DNA of 64,000 nt from DATIUV01 sp049322755 (lineage in GTDB: Bacteria; Pseudomonadota; Gammaproteobacteria; Burkholderiales; UBA6910). Positions 54,322 to 62,892 of this stretch are shown here, piece after piece (position 1 is the stretch's first letter; the number at the start of each line of letters is the position of its first letter). Both the position numbers and the translations under genes were made by a program. The DNA lies in assembly GCA_049322755.1 (NCBI GenBank), contig JBMOQX010000052.1, forward strand, positions 178,405 through 242,404, in the 5' to 3' direction. Below the pieces are notes generated by a model, which did no database searches, had not been told where the DNA came from, and worked only from the letters and a program-made list of their open reading frames with translations.

Positions 54322-54837
54322 ATGAAACAGATCGCCATCGCAGCCGCCGCCATCGTCGTCTTCGGCACGCCGCTCGCCGGCGCCGTGGAGTTCGCGCCCT
54401 ACGGCACCGCCAAGGTGGACATGAAGGAGTACCCCACCATCAACGCGGTGTTCGACCTGAATTACGAGGACCCCAACAAGCTCCACATTCTGTACGCCTT
54501 CGTCAACAACACCCGCAAGCCGCTCAAGGGCAAGATGGTGGTGGTGACCCACGGACCCGAGCTGCGCGTGTTCGCCAAGGAGAACTACGAGAAGTACCAA
54601 GGCATCGTCGACAAGATGGCGGAGCTGGCTCAGAACGGGGTCGAGTTCCGCATGTGCAACAACGCCATGCGCGCGGCCGGTTTCAAGGCCGAGGACATGC
54701 ACGGCTTCATCACCGTGGTGCCGGCAGGATTCCCGGAGATCGCCTATCTCCAGTCCCAGGGCTACCAGTACATCAATCCGATTCCGCTGCCGGTGAAGGA
54801 CGTGCGCTACCTGGACCAGCCGCAGCTGAAGAAGTAG
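54322..54837 (+). CDS. Secreted DsrE-family protein
   Basis: 171 residues. A signal peptide (MKQIAIAAAAIVVFGTPLAGA) precedes a DsrE/F-like domain: KLHILYAFVNNTRKPLKGKMVVVTHGPELRVFAKENYEKY, then LAQNGVEFRMCNNAMRAAGFKAEDM and VVPAGFPEIAYLQSQGYQYI. The single cysteine of RMCNNAM sits where DsrE proteins carry the sulfur-trafficking cysteine. Periplasmic members occur in sulfur oxidisers. AGGAGA precedes the ATG. The adjacent TetR gene and the sqr gene elsewhere in the window fit a sulfur-related role, but that is inference. Confidence 0.88.
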   Translation: MKQIAIAAAAIVVFGTPLAGAVEFAPYGTAKVDMKEYPTINAVFDLNYEDPNKLHILYAFVNNTRKPLKGKMVVVTHGPELRVFAKENYEKYQGIVDKMAELAQNGVEFRMCNNAMRAAGFKAEDMHGFITVVPAGFPEIAYLQSQGYQYINPIPLPVKDVRYLDQPQLKK

Positions 54838-54858
54838 TCGCCGGCAGGACCGCCACGC

Positions 54859-55233
54859 TCAGGCCACGCGCACGACGGTGATCTCGTCACCGTCCTCGAC
54901 CCCGGAGAGCAGCCTGGGATCGTCTTCGAGCCTGCCAAGGACGTTGACGCGTGTCACCAGCCGGCATTCGTTGCCGCGGGAAACCGGCGTCGGCCCGAAC
55001 GGCAACGCCAGCGAATTGCCCTCCACCCAGAAGCACACGGTGCCGGGATCCACCACCTGACGCGCGTCCTCTTCGAGGGTCGCGCGCACCGGCAGGCTGA
55101 AATAGACTTCGTCACCCCAGGTGTTGGCAGCAGAGCGGGTGGGCAGCGCCGCCAAAACCTTTTCGGCGGTGGCGGTCGGCTCCAGCGTCGCGATCACCGC
55201 GCCGCCGGGCCAGGAAATGCGAATTCGTGCCAT
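54859..55233 (-). CDS. Cyclophilin-like fold protein
   Basis: 124 residues: RIRISWPGGAVIATLEPTATAEKVLAALP, then NTWGDEVYFSLPVRATLEEDARQVVDPGTVCFWVEGNSLALPFGPTPVSRG, a pattern matching the cyclophilin-like family represented by TM1367 and DUF3830. These share the cyclophilin barrel but lack the proline isomerase active site; function unknown. It is convergent with the DsrE-like gene and lies 31 bases from the lytic transglycosylase gene on the same strand. Confidence 0.82.
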   Translation of the reverse strand: MARIRISWPGGAVIATLEPTATAEKVLAALPTRSAANTWGDEVYFSLPVRATLEEDARQVVDPGTVCFWVEGNSLALPFGPTPVSRGNECRLVTRVNVLGRLEDDPRLLSGVEDGDEITVVRVA

Positions 55234-55264
55234 GGATCCATTCTAACCCGCGCCCCGCCGACCG

Positions 55265-55960
55265 TCAGGCCTGGGCCTGTGCCGCCACCATCTGATTTAG
55301 GCGATTCTTCTCCCGCAGGACCTTGGTGGCGTAGGCACGGGTCTCATCGCCCAGCGAGCCGTTGTACATCTGGAGCGCGTCGCGCACGTTGCCCGCGCGC
55401 CGGAGATACTCCTGCAGGATCGCCGCGCCGACGCGAAGGTTGACATCGGGGTCCAGCACCGCCTCCTCGCCGCCCAGCGCTTCGAGCTTTTCGAGGTGGT
55501 ATTTCGGAATGATCTGCATCAGGCCCTTGGCCCCCGCGGAGCTTTCGGCGTAGGGATGAAAGCGCGACTCGACGGCGACCACCGCCAGGATCAGCAGCGG
55601 ATCGACGCCGATCTGGGCGCCGACGCGATGGGCACCCTCCACCACTTCGGCCGTCGGGCCCGCCGCGACCTGGAAGCGTCGCGACAGGTAGTCGGCGATG
55701 GCCTGGTGGCGGCGATCGGGCGCGCCAACGGCGACCACATCGTCCGCAGTCGTGCGCGACGGCGCAACGGTCCGCGACGAACTGCGCACCGCGGTTTGCG
55801 CGGCAGCCACGGCGGCGGTGCCTGCCCACGCCCAGCGCGAAGCCGGGTGGGCCGGATGGGAAAGAATGGCGAACAACAGGACCACGAGCGCGAACAGCAC
55901 GGCGCTCAACGCTTCGGGACGCGACCGCGAGACGTGATACTGGAAGCTCGAGCTGACCAT
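55265..55960 (-). CDS. Membrane-anchored lytic transglycosylase (SLT domain)
   Basis: 231 residues from the ATG at 55960. An N-terminal membrane anchor (ALSAVLFALVVLLFAILSHP) and a linker of about 60 residues lead to the SLT domain at roughly 105-215. VGAQIGVDPLLILAVVAVESRFHPYAESSAGAKGLMQIIP contains the catalytic glutamate (VAVESRF) and GLMQ signature; LRVGAAILQEYLRRAGNVRDALQMYNGS follows. It cleaves murein glycan strands in the periplasm. It is a short version without a LysM or binding domain. Confidence 0.93.
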   Translation of the reverse strand: MVSSSFQYHVSRSRPEALSAVLFALVVLLFAILSHPAHPASRWAWAGTAAVAAAQTAVRSSSRTVAPSRTTADDVVAVGAPDRRHQAIADYLSRRFQVAAGPTAEVVEGAHRVGAQIGVDPLLILAVVAVESRFHPYAESSAGAKGLMQIIPKYHLEKLEALGGEEAVLDPDVNLRVGAAILQEYLRRAGNVRDALQMYNGSLGDETRAYATKVLREKNRLNQMVAAQAQA

Positions 55961-56351
55961 ACGAGCAAACCCCCTTTCGGCTGGCGATCGTGGCGACCGC
56001 CCCACCGGGCCGGCCCGCGCTCACGCTCGCGTTAGTCGCCTTGCTGCGGCGACGTTTTCTCCATCTGTGGATGAACACCCGGCTCCGGCCGGGCGACCCG
56101 TCTGCGCCGCCGGCCGCAACGATCGGGCCGGGCCCGGATTGCTGCGGTGCAGCACACGCATTCTACGGACCGTAAGACCCGCTCGTCAACAATTAATTCC
56201 CAATATATTTCATTATCTTATATTGCCCCATGGAGGGCTGAGGGCGGAGAATGCGGGAACTCGAGCGGTCGGTTGCCCGGCCAAAGTCGCCTCTCCTATA
56301 CTGCTGAAACCCCCGCTCCACCACAATAAAAGCCGAGGAGGAACCGACCCC
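55961..56351 (+). other. Intergenic region with the EF-G-like gene promoter
   Basis: Between two divergent genes. The left part is GC-rich without coding character. At about 56187-56224 there is an AT-rich block (CAATTAATTCCCAATATATTTC onward in part, with TATATT at 56219-56224 as a possible -10), the most AT-rich patch in the window, followed by a 125-base leader and a strong GAGGAGG ribosome site. Confidence 0.45.
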
Positions 56352-58397
56352 ATGGGCACCATTACGACGGAAAACATCCGGGCTGTCGCCCTGGTCGGCC
56401 ACGCCGGCGCCGGCAAGACCACCTTGACCGAATCGCTGCTCCAGGCGGCCGGCGCCATCGCCAGCGCCGGCAGCGTCGAGCGCGGCACCACGGTGTGCGA
56501 CTTCGATCCGCTGGAGAAGCAGCACGGCCACTCGCTCTACTCCTCCGTGGTGCATTTCGAGCACGGCGGGGTGCGGGTGCACCTGATCGACACCCCGGGT
56601 TATCCCGATTTCCTCGGTCAGGCGATCAGCTGCCTGCCCGCCGCGGAAACGGTGATCGTCGTCATCAATGCCCAGAACGGCATCGAGCTGCTCACTTCCC
56701 GGATGATGAACTGGGCGTCGAAGCGCAAGCTCTGCCGCATGATCGTCATCAACAAGATCGACGCCGAGCACACCGATCTGCCCGGGCTGGTGGCCGCCAT
56801 CCAGGAGCAGTTCGGCCGGGAATGCCTGCCCATCAACCTGCCCGCCGCCGGCGCCACGCGGGTGGTGGACTGTTTTTTCAATCCCTCCGGCGACGCGGAT
56901 TTCTCCTCGGTGGCGGAGGCCCACAGCGCCATCGTCGACCAGGTGGTGGAAGTGGATGAAGCCCTGATGGCCACCTATCTGGAAAAAGGCGAGGTGGATC
57001 CCGCCGATCTGCATGCGCCCTTCGAGCAGGCACTGCGCGACGGGCATCTGGTGCCGATCTGCTTCACCTCGGCGCGCACCGGCGCGGGAATTCCGGAGCT
57101 GCTGGAGATCTTCGAGAAGCTGCTGCCGAACCCGGCCGAAGGCAACCCGCGCCCCTTCATCAAGGGCGAGGGACCGGACGCCGAGGAATTCCACCCGGTG
57201 CCCGATCCCGATCGGCACGTGGTGGCTCACGTGTTCAAGGTCAGCATCGACCCGTTCGTCGGCAAGCTGGGGGTGTTCAAGGTGCACCAGGGCACCGTCA
57301 CCAAGGACTCCCAGCTGCTGGTGGGCGACGCGCGCAAGCCGTTCAAGGTGGGCCACCTGTTCATGCTGCGCGGCAAGGAGCACGTGGAGGTCGACCGGGC
57401 GATTCCCGGCGACATCTGCGCAGTGGCGAAAGTCGACGACATTGCCTTCGACAGCGTCCTGCACGATCACCACGACGAGGACCGGATCCACCTGCGGCCG
57501 CTGGAGTTCCCCAACCCGATCTACGGCCTGGCGCTGGAATCCACCAAGCGCGGCGACGAGCAGAAGCTCTCGGAGGTCCTCGGCAAGCTGGCGGCGGAAG
57601 ATCCATGCCTGAAGGTGGAGCGCATCGCCACCACCCACGAAACCGTGGTGCGGGGCCTGGGGGAAATGCATCTGCGCATGCTGCTGGAGCGCATGACCAG
57701 CCAGTACAAGCTGGAGGTGAAGACCCACCCGCCGCGCATCGAGTACCGGGAGACCATCACCGCGCCCGCCGAGGGCCACCACCGGCACAAGAAGCAGACT
57801 GGCGGCGCCGGCCAGTTCGGCGAGGTGTTCCTGCGCATCGAGCCGCTGCCGCGCGGCGCCGGATTCCAGTTCGCCGACGAGGTCAAGGGCGGCGTGATTC
57901 CGAACCAGTTCATTCCCGCCGTCGAAAAGGGCGTGCAGCAGGTGCTGGAGACCGGCGCCATCGCCGGCTACCCGATGCAGGACGTCAAGGTGAGCGTCTA
58001 CGACGGCAAGACCCACCCGGTGGACGGCAAGGAAGTGGCCTTCATCACCGCCGGCAAGAAGGCGTTTCTCGAGGCCATCGCCAAGGCCCGCCCCATCGTG
58101 CTGGAGCCCATCGTGACCATCGAGGTCACCGTTCCGGAAGCGAACCTGGGCGACGTCACCGGCGACATTTCCTCCAAGCGCGGCCAGGTGACGGGCACCC
58201 AGCCCCAGCGCGGCGGCATGGTGACCGTCAGCGGCCGCGTGCCGCTCTCGGAGCTGGACAACTACCAGTCCCGCATCAAGGCGCTCACCGGTGGCGCGGG
58301 CTCCTACAGCGTCGACTTCAGCCATTACGAGCCGGTCCCGCCCAACGTCCAGCAGCAGCTCGTGGCGAGCCACAAGGCGCCGGCCGCGGACGACTAG
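56352..58397 (+). CDS. Elongation factor G-like GTPase (EF-G2 type)
   Basis: 681 residues. GTPase motifs GHAGAGKT (G1, about 16-23), DTPGYPDF (G3) and NKID (G4, about 136) are present, followed by EF-G domains II to V (for example PDRHVVAHVFKVSIDPFVGKLG; HRHKKQTGGAGQFGEVFLRIEPL; DVTGDISSKRGQVTGTQPQRGG). It is about 15-20 residues shorter than housekeeping EF-G and has the divergent start seen in paralogues that stand alone away from rpsL-rpsG-fusA-tuf. Such paralogues may act in translocation, ribosome recycling or stress. It is a single-gene unit. Confidence 0.9.
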   Translation: MGTITTENIRAVALVGHAGAGKTTLTESLLQAAGAIASAGSVERGTTVCDFDPLEKQHGHSLYSSVVHFEHGGVRVHLIDTPGYPDFLGQAISCLPAAETVIVVINAQNGIELLTSRMMNWASKRKLCRMIVINKIDAEHTDLPGLVAAIQEQFGRECLPINLPAAGATRVVDCFFNPSGDADFSSVAEAHSAIVDQVVEVDEALMATYLEKGEVDPADLHAPFEQALRDGHLVPICFTSARTGAGIPELLEIFEKLLPNPAEGNPRPFIKGEGPDAEEFHPVPDPDRHVVAHVFKVSIDPFVGKLGVFKVHQGTVTKDSQLLVGDARKPFKVGHLFMLRGKEHVEVDRAIPGDICAVAKVDDIAFDSVLHDHHDEDRIHLRPLEFPNPIYGLALESTKRGDEQKLSEVLGKLAAEDPCLKVERIATTHETVVRGLGEMHLRMLLERMTSQYKLEVKTHPPRIEYRETITAPAEGHHRHKKQTGGAGQFGEVFLRIEPLPRGAGFQFADEVKGGVIPNQFIPAVEKGVQQVLETGAIAGYPMQDVKVSVYDGKTHPVDGKEVAFITAGKKAFLEAIAKARPIVLEPIVTIEVTVPEANLGDVTGDISSKRGQVTGTQPQRGGMVTVSGRVPLSELDNYQSRIKALTGGAGSYSVDFSHYEPVPPNVQQQLVASHKAPAADD

Positions 58398-58653
58398 CAT
58401 GCCGCGCCGCGGCGCACGGCGGATGGATGACGCCGTCCTTCGCGATCGCTCGCTGGCCTGATGTGCCGGCGCGCGGCCGACTCGGCATCGCGCAGCGTCG
58501 GGGCGGGAGGCCGCGACACCGGCCTGGTGCTGCGGGCGGCGGGAACGGTCATCCCGCTGGCGCCGACCCTGGCGCGCGACGTTGCACGCCGCTTCGGCTT
58601 CGACCCCGAGCCGCGGCCGGCGCCGGGCGAGCCCGATTGTCGAGGACCGCGGC
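58398..58653 (+). other. Gene-poor stretch with a possible coding remnant
   Basis: About 256 bases after the EF-G-like gene. One plus-strand frame (about 58515-58635) reads LVLRAAGTVIPLAPTLARDV and onward with G/C third positions, like a piece of a former gene, but it has no clear start or ribosome site and continues out of character into the antisense of the KTSC gene. Confidence 0.25.
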
Positions 58654-58872
58654 CTACCTCACGCGCCGCGCCGTGTACTCGTCCTCGATGTTGTCGCGGA
58701 AATAGCTGGACGCCGACCCCGAACTCATCAGCCGGCGGTGCACTTCGGGCGACACCCGCGCGTACTGAATCACCGTGCCGTTGGTGAACTCGATCTCCAG
58801 CGTCTGGCTGCGCTCGTCGTAGCCGGCCGCCTTCAGGTTGCCCGAGGACAGTTTCTTGCGCTCCATGGACAT
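58654..58872 (-). CDS. KTSC-domain small protein
   Basis: 72 residues. The segment LKAAGYDERSQTLEIEFTNGTVIQYARVSPEVHRRLM then SSYFRDNIEDEYTARRV is the KTSC domain, named for its relation to the C-terminal part of lysyl-tRNA synthetases. Standalone KTSC proteins are common and of unknown function. It is the last gene of the CbpA/CbpM/DUF599 run, starting three bases after the DUF599 stop. Confidence 0.88.
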   Translation of the reverse strand: MSMERKKLSSGNLKAAGYDERSQTLEIEFTNGTVIQYARVSPEVHRRLMSSGSASSYFRDNIEDEYTARRVR

Positions 58873-58875
58873 ACC

Positions 58876-59592
58876 TCAGTCGTCGCCGAATCTCGGCACC
58901 GGCTCCTCCTGCATCGCCCGCAGCACCTCGGAGCGGAAATTCTGGCGATAGAGCACCAGCACCACCAGCGCCGTCGCCGCCATGAACAGCCAGGGCTGCA
59001 CAAACCAGGTCAGCGCCGCCAGGCCGAAATAATAGGCGCGGATGCCGCGGTGGAACTCGTCCCCGGCCAGCCCGTTGACCCGGGCGGCCTTGCGCGCGAA
59101 GCGCTCGTGCTCATCGGTGCGCTCCGCGTTGCCCGGCGCGCTGCCGATGAGGATCGAGAGCAGGTTGAACTGCCGGATCGACCAGGTGAACTTGAAGAAG
59201 GCGCCGACGAAGATGCCGAGCAGCACCACCAGCTTGAGCTCGAACAGCTCGCGCGAGGTCTGCTTCACGAACGGCAGGTCGCCGGTGAGGCGCATCACGC
59301 TCTCCACCGAACCCAGCACGGTGATGATGCCGGCGATGATGAAGATGGTGGTGGAAGCGAAGAACGAGACGCTGGTCATCAGGTTGCCGATGAGGCTGGC
59401 GTCGGTGATGCGGTTCTCACGCTTGAGCATCTCCCGCGCCCAGCCGAGGCGATAGACGTGCCCCAGCCCCACCAGCCCGTGCTGCGCCGACTTGCGCACG
59501 TCCGCGTAAAGGCCGTAACCGACCCACCAGCCGACGAACCAGACGAACGCCGTCCAGTCCAGCCAGCTCAGGGGCGCGAGGATCTCGGTCAT
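58876..59592 (-). CDS. DUF599-family membrane protein
   Basis: 238 residues with four membrane segments: LDWTAFVWFVGWWVGYGLYAD at the start, FFASTTIFIIAGIITVLG, ELKLVVLLGIFVGAFFKFTWSIRQFN and the C-terminal pair ending FMAATALVVLVLYRQNF. The polar segment HRGIRAYYFGLAALTWF is conserved in the family. Function unknown. It starts nine bases after the cbpM stop in the same direction. Confidence 0.9.
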   Translation of the reverse strand: MTEILAPLSWLDWTAFVWFVGWWVGYGLYADVRKSAQHGLVGLGHVYRLGWAREMLKRENRITDASLIGNLMTSVSFFASTTIFIIAGIITVLGSVESVMRLTGDLPFVKQTSRELFELKLVVLLGIFVGAFFKFTWSIRQFNLLSILIGSAPGNAERTDEHERFARKAARVNGLAGDEFHRGIRAYYFGLAALTWFVQPWLFMAATALVVLVLYRQNFRSEVLRAMQEEPVPRFGDD

Positions 59593-59601
59593 GGCGCGGC
59601 G

Positions 59602-59925
59602 CTACCGCAGCAGGCGGCATTCGATCTGGCGCAGGCGGGCCTCCAGCTCCTCGATGCGCTCGAGGTAGGCCAGCACCAGCGACACCGCCGACAGGCTGAG
59701 GTCGAAATCGCGCCGCAGCCGCACGGCGCGGCGCGCCCGATCGAGGCAGGCCGCGGGAAACGTCCAGTCGCCGCCGGATTCGGCCGCCGGCGCCAGCGCC
59801 CCGTAATAGACCAGCTCGCGCAGCTCCTCGATACTGAACCCGGAGCCCGCCGCCAGCTCATGCAGCGAGATGGTCACGCTCTCGGCGAGGATCATCGCGT
59901 CCGTGCGCTCGTTGCCGTGTTCCAC
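59602..59925 (-). CDS. cbpM: CbpM-like chaperone modulator
   Basis: 107 residues, a MerR-like fold: SLHELAAGSGFSIEELRELVYYGALAPA is the HTH-like part, followed by CLDRARRAVRLRRDFDLSLSAVSLVLAYLERIEELEARLRQ. CbpM binds the J-domain of CbpA and inhibits its DnaK co-chaperone and DNA-binding activities. It lies 11 bases after cbpA, exactly the arrangement of the E. coli cbpAM operon. Confidence 0.88.
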   Translation of the reverse strand: MEHGNERTDAMILAESVTISLHELAAGSGFSIEELRELVYYGALAPAAESGGDWTFPAACLDRARRAVRLRRDFDLSLSAVSLVLAYLERIEELEARLRQIECRLLR

Positions 59926-59936
59926 GTGCCCCCCCT

Positions 59937-60872
59937 TCAGCGCCAGTCGGCGCGCGGATCGAAGCGGGAAGCCCGCGCCAACTGCTCGTAGAGTTCCCGC
60001 TCGCGGTCGTTGAGCCGCGGCGGCACCACGATCTGCACCGTTGCGTACAGGTCGCCATGGCCGCCTTTCGGTTTCGGCAGCCCGCGCCCGCCGAGCCGCA
60101 GATTCTGGCCGGAGCCGACGCCCGCCGGCACCTTCAGGCGCACGCCGCCCGCCATCGTCGGCACGTCGACGCTGGCGCCGAGGGCCGCCTCCGACGGCGT
60201 CACCGGCAGCCTGAGATAGAGGTCGTGGCCGCTGCTGCGGAACAGCCGATGGGGCTTGAACCGGATGGAGAGGTAGAGGTCGCCGCGCTTGCCTTCGCCC
60301 ATTCCGGCGCCGCCCTTGCCCGGAACCCGCATGGACTGGCCGTCGGTGACGCCCGGCGGGATGCGCACCTTGACGGCCCTGGGAACGCGCCGCACGACGC
60401 CGTCGGCCCCGGCCTCGGCCGACTCCAGGTTCAGGTTGAGTTCGGTGCCGTGGTAGGCCTGTTCCAGGGTGAGCTCCACCGCCACCTCCAGGTCCTGGCC
60501 GCGCATGGAAAACCCGCGCCCGGCCCGGCCGCCGCGCCCGGCCCGGCCGGCGAAGGCGCCGAACAGATCGCCGAGATCAAGATCGCTGAACGCGTGCTCG
60601 AACCCGCCGCCGAAGCGGCCCTCCCAGTCGGACGACGGCCGGAAATCCTGCCCCGGCTGGTGGCGGCCGAGCCCGTCGTAGGCCTGGCGCTTCTCCGGGT
60701 CCTTGAGCACCTCATAGGCTTCCGAGACCTCCTTGAAGCGTTCCTCGGCGTTGGCTTCCCTGGAAACGTCGGGATGAAACTTGCGCGCAAGCCGGCGGTA
60801 GGCCTTCTTGATGTCCTCGTCCGAGGCCTGCCGGTCGACCCCCAGCGTCGCGTAGTAGTCCTTGTACTTCAT
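59937..60872 (-). CDS. cbpA: CbpA-type DnaJ-family co-chaperone
   Basis: 311 residues from the ATG at 60872. J-domain MKYKDYYATLGVDRQASDEDIKKAYRRLARKFHPDVS with the HPD motif at about 33-35, then a glycine/phenylalanine-rich stretch and two C-terminal substrate-binding barrels (VRIPPGVTDGQSMRVPGKG and HDLYLRLPVTPSEAALG). No zinc fingers, so it is CbpA rather than DnaJ. It stimulates DnaK ATPase and can bind curved DNA. It is followed at once by its modulator cbpM. Confidence 0.95.
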   Translation of the reverse strand: MKYKDYYATLGVDRQASDEDIKKAYRRLARKFHPDVSREANAEERFKEVSEAYEVLKDPEKRQAYDGLGRHQPGQDFRPSSDWEGRFGGGFEHAFSDLDLGDLFGAFAGRAGRGGRAGRGFSMRGQDLEVAVELTLEQAYHGTELNLNLESAEAGADGVVRRVPRAVKVRIPPGVTDGQSMRVPGKGGAGMGEGKRGDLYLSIRFKPHRLFRSSGHDLYLRLPVTPSEAALGASVDVPTMAGGVRLKVPAGVGSGQNLRLGGRGLPKPKGGHGDLYATVQIVVPPRLNDRERELYEQLARASRFDPRADWR

Positions 60873-60929
60873 GTCCCTATAGATGTGGGACCGGAAGGTC
60901 GAACTCAACCGGCCGCGGCTGCCGCCGGA

Positions 60930-61412
60930 TCAGAACAGCGCCTCGCCGACGATCTCGTCCAGCAGCTTGCCGACACCGGCGAGCGCGTCCGCCGCCGGCC
61001 CGGGCCGCGAGGCCCGGGGCCGGCGGTAGGCGACGTGGACGACGCCCGGCTCGCCCGCGACGACGTAGACCGCTATGGTGTAGGGACAGTGGATGATGGT
61101 GTGGGGGTCTGCTTCCATGGTGGCCCGCGACACGGCGGCGCTGCAGAACTCCAGGACCTCCGCCTTCTCGAACACGCGCTTCTTCGCGCCCAGGTCGCGG
61201 CCGGTACGCTCCAGCATGTCGCCGACATGGGCCACGGTGTTGATCACCAGCCCCTTGCCCTCGATCGCCGATACCAGGCTCGCCTTCACGTCCTCGAACT
61301 TGCCCTTCACCTGCCGGCGCACCTCCTCGTCGCCGGCGCGCGCCGGCCCAGCGGCCGCGCCGAGCGCCAGCAGCGCTGCCAGCGCGAAACCCCAGGCGCG
61401 TCGGCCGGCCAT
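60930..61412 (-). CDS. DUF302-domain protein with signal peptide
   Basis: 160 residues: signal peptide (FALAALLALGAAAGPARA, cut near residue 26), then a DUF302-type domain: FEDVKASLVSAIEGKGLVINTVAHVG, VLEFCSAAVSRATMEADPHTIIHCPYTIAVYVVAGEPGVVHVAYRRP. The CSAAVSRATMEADP part is where DUF302 proteins keep their most conserved residues. Function unknown; envelope location is likely. The ATG shares one base with the stop of the preceding 62-residue gene (TGATG). Confidence 0.87.
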   Translation of the reverse strand: MAGRRAWGFALAALLALGAAAGPARAGDEEVRRQVKGKFEDVKASLVSAIEGKGLVINTVAHVGDMLERTGRDLGAKKRVFEKAEVLEFCSAAVSRATMEADPHTIIHCPYTIAVYVVAGEPGVVHVAYRRPRASRPGPAADALAGVGKLLDEIVGEALF

Positions 61413-61600
61413 CAGTGCAGCACTCCGCCGGCCGGCGCGCCCAAAGGCGTTGTGCCGTCCGGCTCGCGCACGACCACCACGCGCACCGCGTAGACCAGGT
61501 GGCGCCCCGCGAAGGGATGATGCTCCAGCAGCTCGCCGCCGCGGTCACGGATCGTGTAGGTGATCTCCGCCGGCTTGCCCTGCATCACCGGATTGCTCAT
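61412..61600 (-). CDS. Small protein coupled to the DUF302 gene
   Basis: 62 residues: MSNPVMQGKPAEITYTIRDRGGELLEHHP, then LVYAVRVVVVREPDGTTPLGAPAGG. It reads as a short beta-rich protein without a signal. The KPAEITYTIRDRGGELLE start resembles the first strands of FKBP/SlyD-like folds, but the rest of such a domain is missing, so it could be a truncated relative or an unrelated small family. GGGGGGAGGT precedes the ATG. It starts 17 bases after the MFS gene and overlaps the DUF302 gene by one base. Confidence 0.55.
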   Translation of the reverse strand: MSNPVMQGKPAEITYTIRDRGGELLEHHPFAGRHLVYAVRVVVVREPDGTTPLGAPAGGVLH

Positions 61601-61617
61601 ACCTCCCCCCTGCCCGC

Positions 61618-62823
61618 TCACGCGCTGGGCGCCGGCTGCGGCGCCGGGTCGCGGCGCTCGGCGGGCAGCGCCAGCGACGCCACCACGATGGCCGCCGCCA
61701 GCAGCGCCATGATGACGAAATACCAGTAAAAATCGCCGGTGGCGGCGCGGATCACCGCCACCAGCGGAACGCCCAGCGCGGCCACGCCCAGGTTGAGGAC
61801 GAACTTGGCGCCGAACGCGGTGGCGCGCCACTTCTCCGGCGAGTAATGCGACAGCAGGCTGTTCTCGATGGGGATGCCCAGGGTGTTGAGCAGCACCGCC
61901 ATGGTCACCGCCGCGAACAGCGGCAGGCCGGCCAGGCTTGCCGCCAGCATCATGGTGGGAATCATGAGCCCGTACATGATGATATAGAGGCGGCGCAGCG
62001 AATAGCGATCCGCCAGGCGGCCGCCGGCGTATTGCCCCACCATGCCGAACAGGTAAACCGCGGAGACCAGCAAGCCCGCGCCGGCGGCGGTTCCGCCGGT
62101 CAGGCCGGCCAGGCGCTCGGCGAAGATCTTGGGCATGGCAGTGGACAGCGACTGGAACACCAGTCCGGTGCACAGCATCGTAACCGAGAGCACGACGAAC
62201 GCGCGCACCATGGCGTCGCGGTTCGGCCGTTGAAGCTGGGGTTTCACGTCAGTCCGGGTGTCCTGCACCCGGCCGGAGCGGATCAGCAGCCAAAGCGCGA
62301 CGCCCAGGCCCGCCGACACCACCCCGGGAACGATGAAGGCCGCGCGCCAGTGCACGAAGTCGGTGAGCACCCCCGCGATCAGCGCCGCGCTGGCCACGCC
62401 CAGGCTGCCGAACACGCCGTTCACGCCCAGGGCGCGCCCGCGGTTGACCGCGTTGCGCACCAGCCACGCCATCCCCACCGGGTGGTAGATCGAGGCGAAC
62501 AGGCCGATCAGCGAAAGCCCCACGGCGAGCCCCAGCGGGCCGCTCATCAGCCCGGTCAGGATCGACGCCGCGCCGGTGCCGACGAAGAACACCACCATCA
62601 TCCATGCGGCGCTCCAGCGGTCGCCCAGCCAGCCGGCCGGCAGCGCCGCCACGCCGAACAGCACGTTGCCCAGCGTCATCAGCACCAGCAGCTCGCCGTA
62701 GCTCACACCCATGATCGGTTCCAGGGCAATCACGACGGTCGGATACAGCAGCATGAAGATATGCGAAAAGCTGTGGCCGACCTGGGAGAACCACTGGGAG
62801 ACGGATGCTGAGCTGGAGGGCAT
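61618..62823 (-). CDS. Major facilitator superfamily transporter
   Basis: 401 residues with twelve membrane segments. Motif-A-like loops AGWLGDRWSAAWM (between helices 2 and 3) and GGRLADRYSLRRLY (between 8 and 9), helix 4-5 region FASIYHPVGMAWLVRNAVNRGRALGVNGVFGSLG, which is typical of the FsmA/fosmidomycin-resistance-like or YfcJ-type MFS group. The ATG at 62823 is chosen; a TTG two codons earlier is possible. Substrate unknown. It is the first gene of a minus-strand run down to the KTSC gene. Confidence 0.88.
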   Translation of the reverse strand: MPSSSASVSQWFSQVGHSFSHIFMLLYPTVVIALEPIMGVSYGELLVLMTLGNVLFGVAALPAGWLGDRWSAAWMMVVFFVGTGAASILTGLMSGPLGLAVGLSLIGLFASIYHPVGMAWLVRNAVNRGRALGVNGVFGSLGVASAALIAGVLTDFVHWRAAFIVPGVVSAGLGVALWLLIRSGRVQDTRTDVKPQLQRPNRDAMVRAFVVLSVTMLCTGLVFQSLSTAMPKIFAERLAGLTGGTAAGAGLLVSAVYLFGMVGQYAGGRLADRYSLRRLYIIMYGLMIPTMMLAASLAGLPLFAAVTMAVLLNTLGIPIENSLLSHYSPEKWRATAFGAKFVLNLGVAALGVPLVAVIRAATGDFYWYFVIMALLAAAIVVASLALPAERRDPAPQPAPSA

Positions 62824-62892
62824 GGACAACCTTTGGTTGGCGCTGGGCGCGGCCGGACGAACGCTGCCGGAGGTCCGCGCCGCGGCGAGCGC

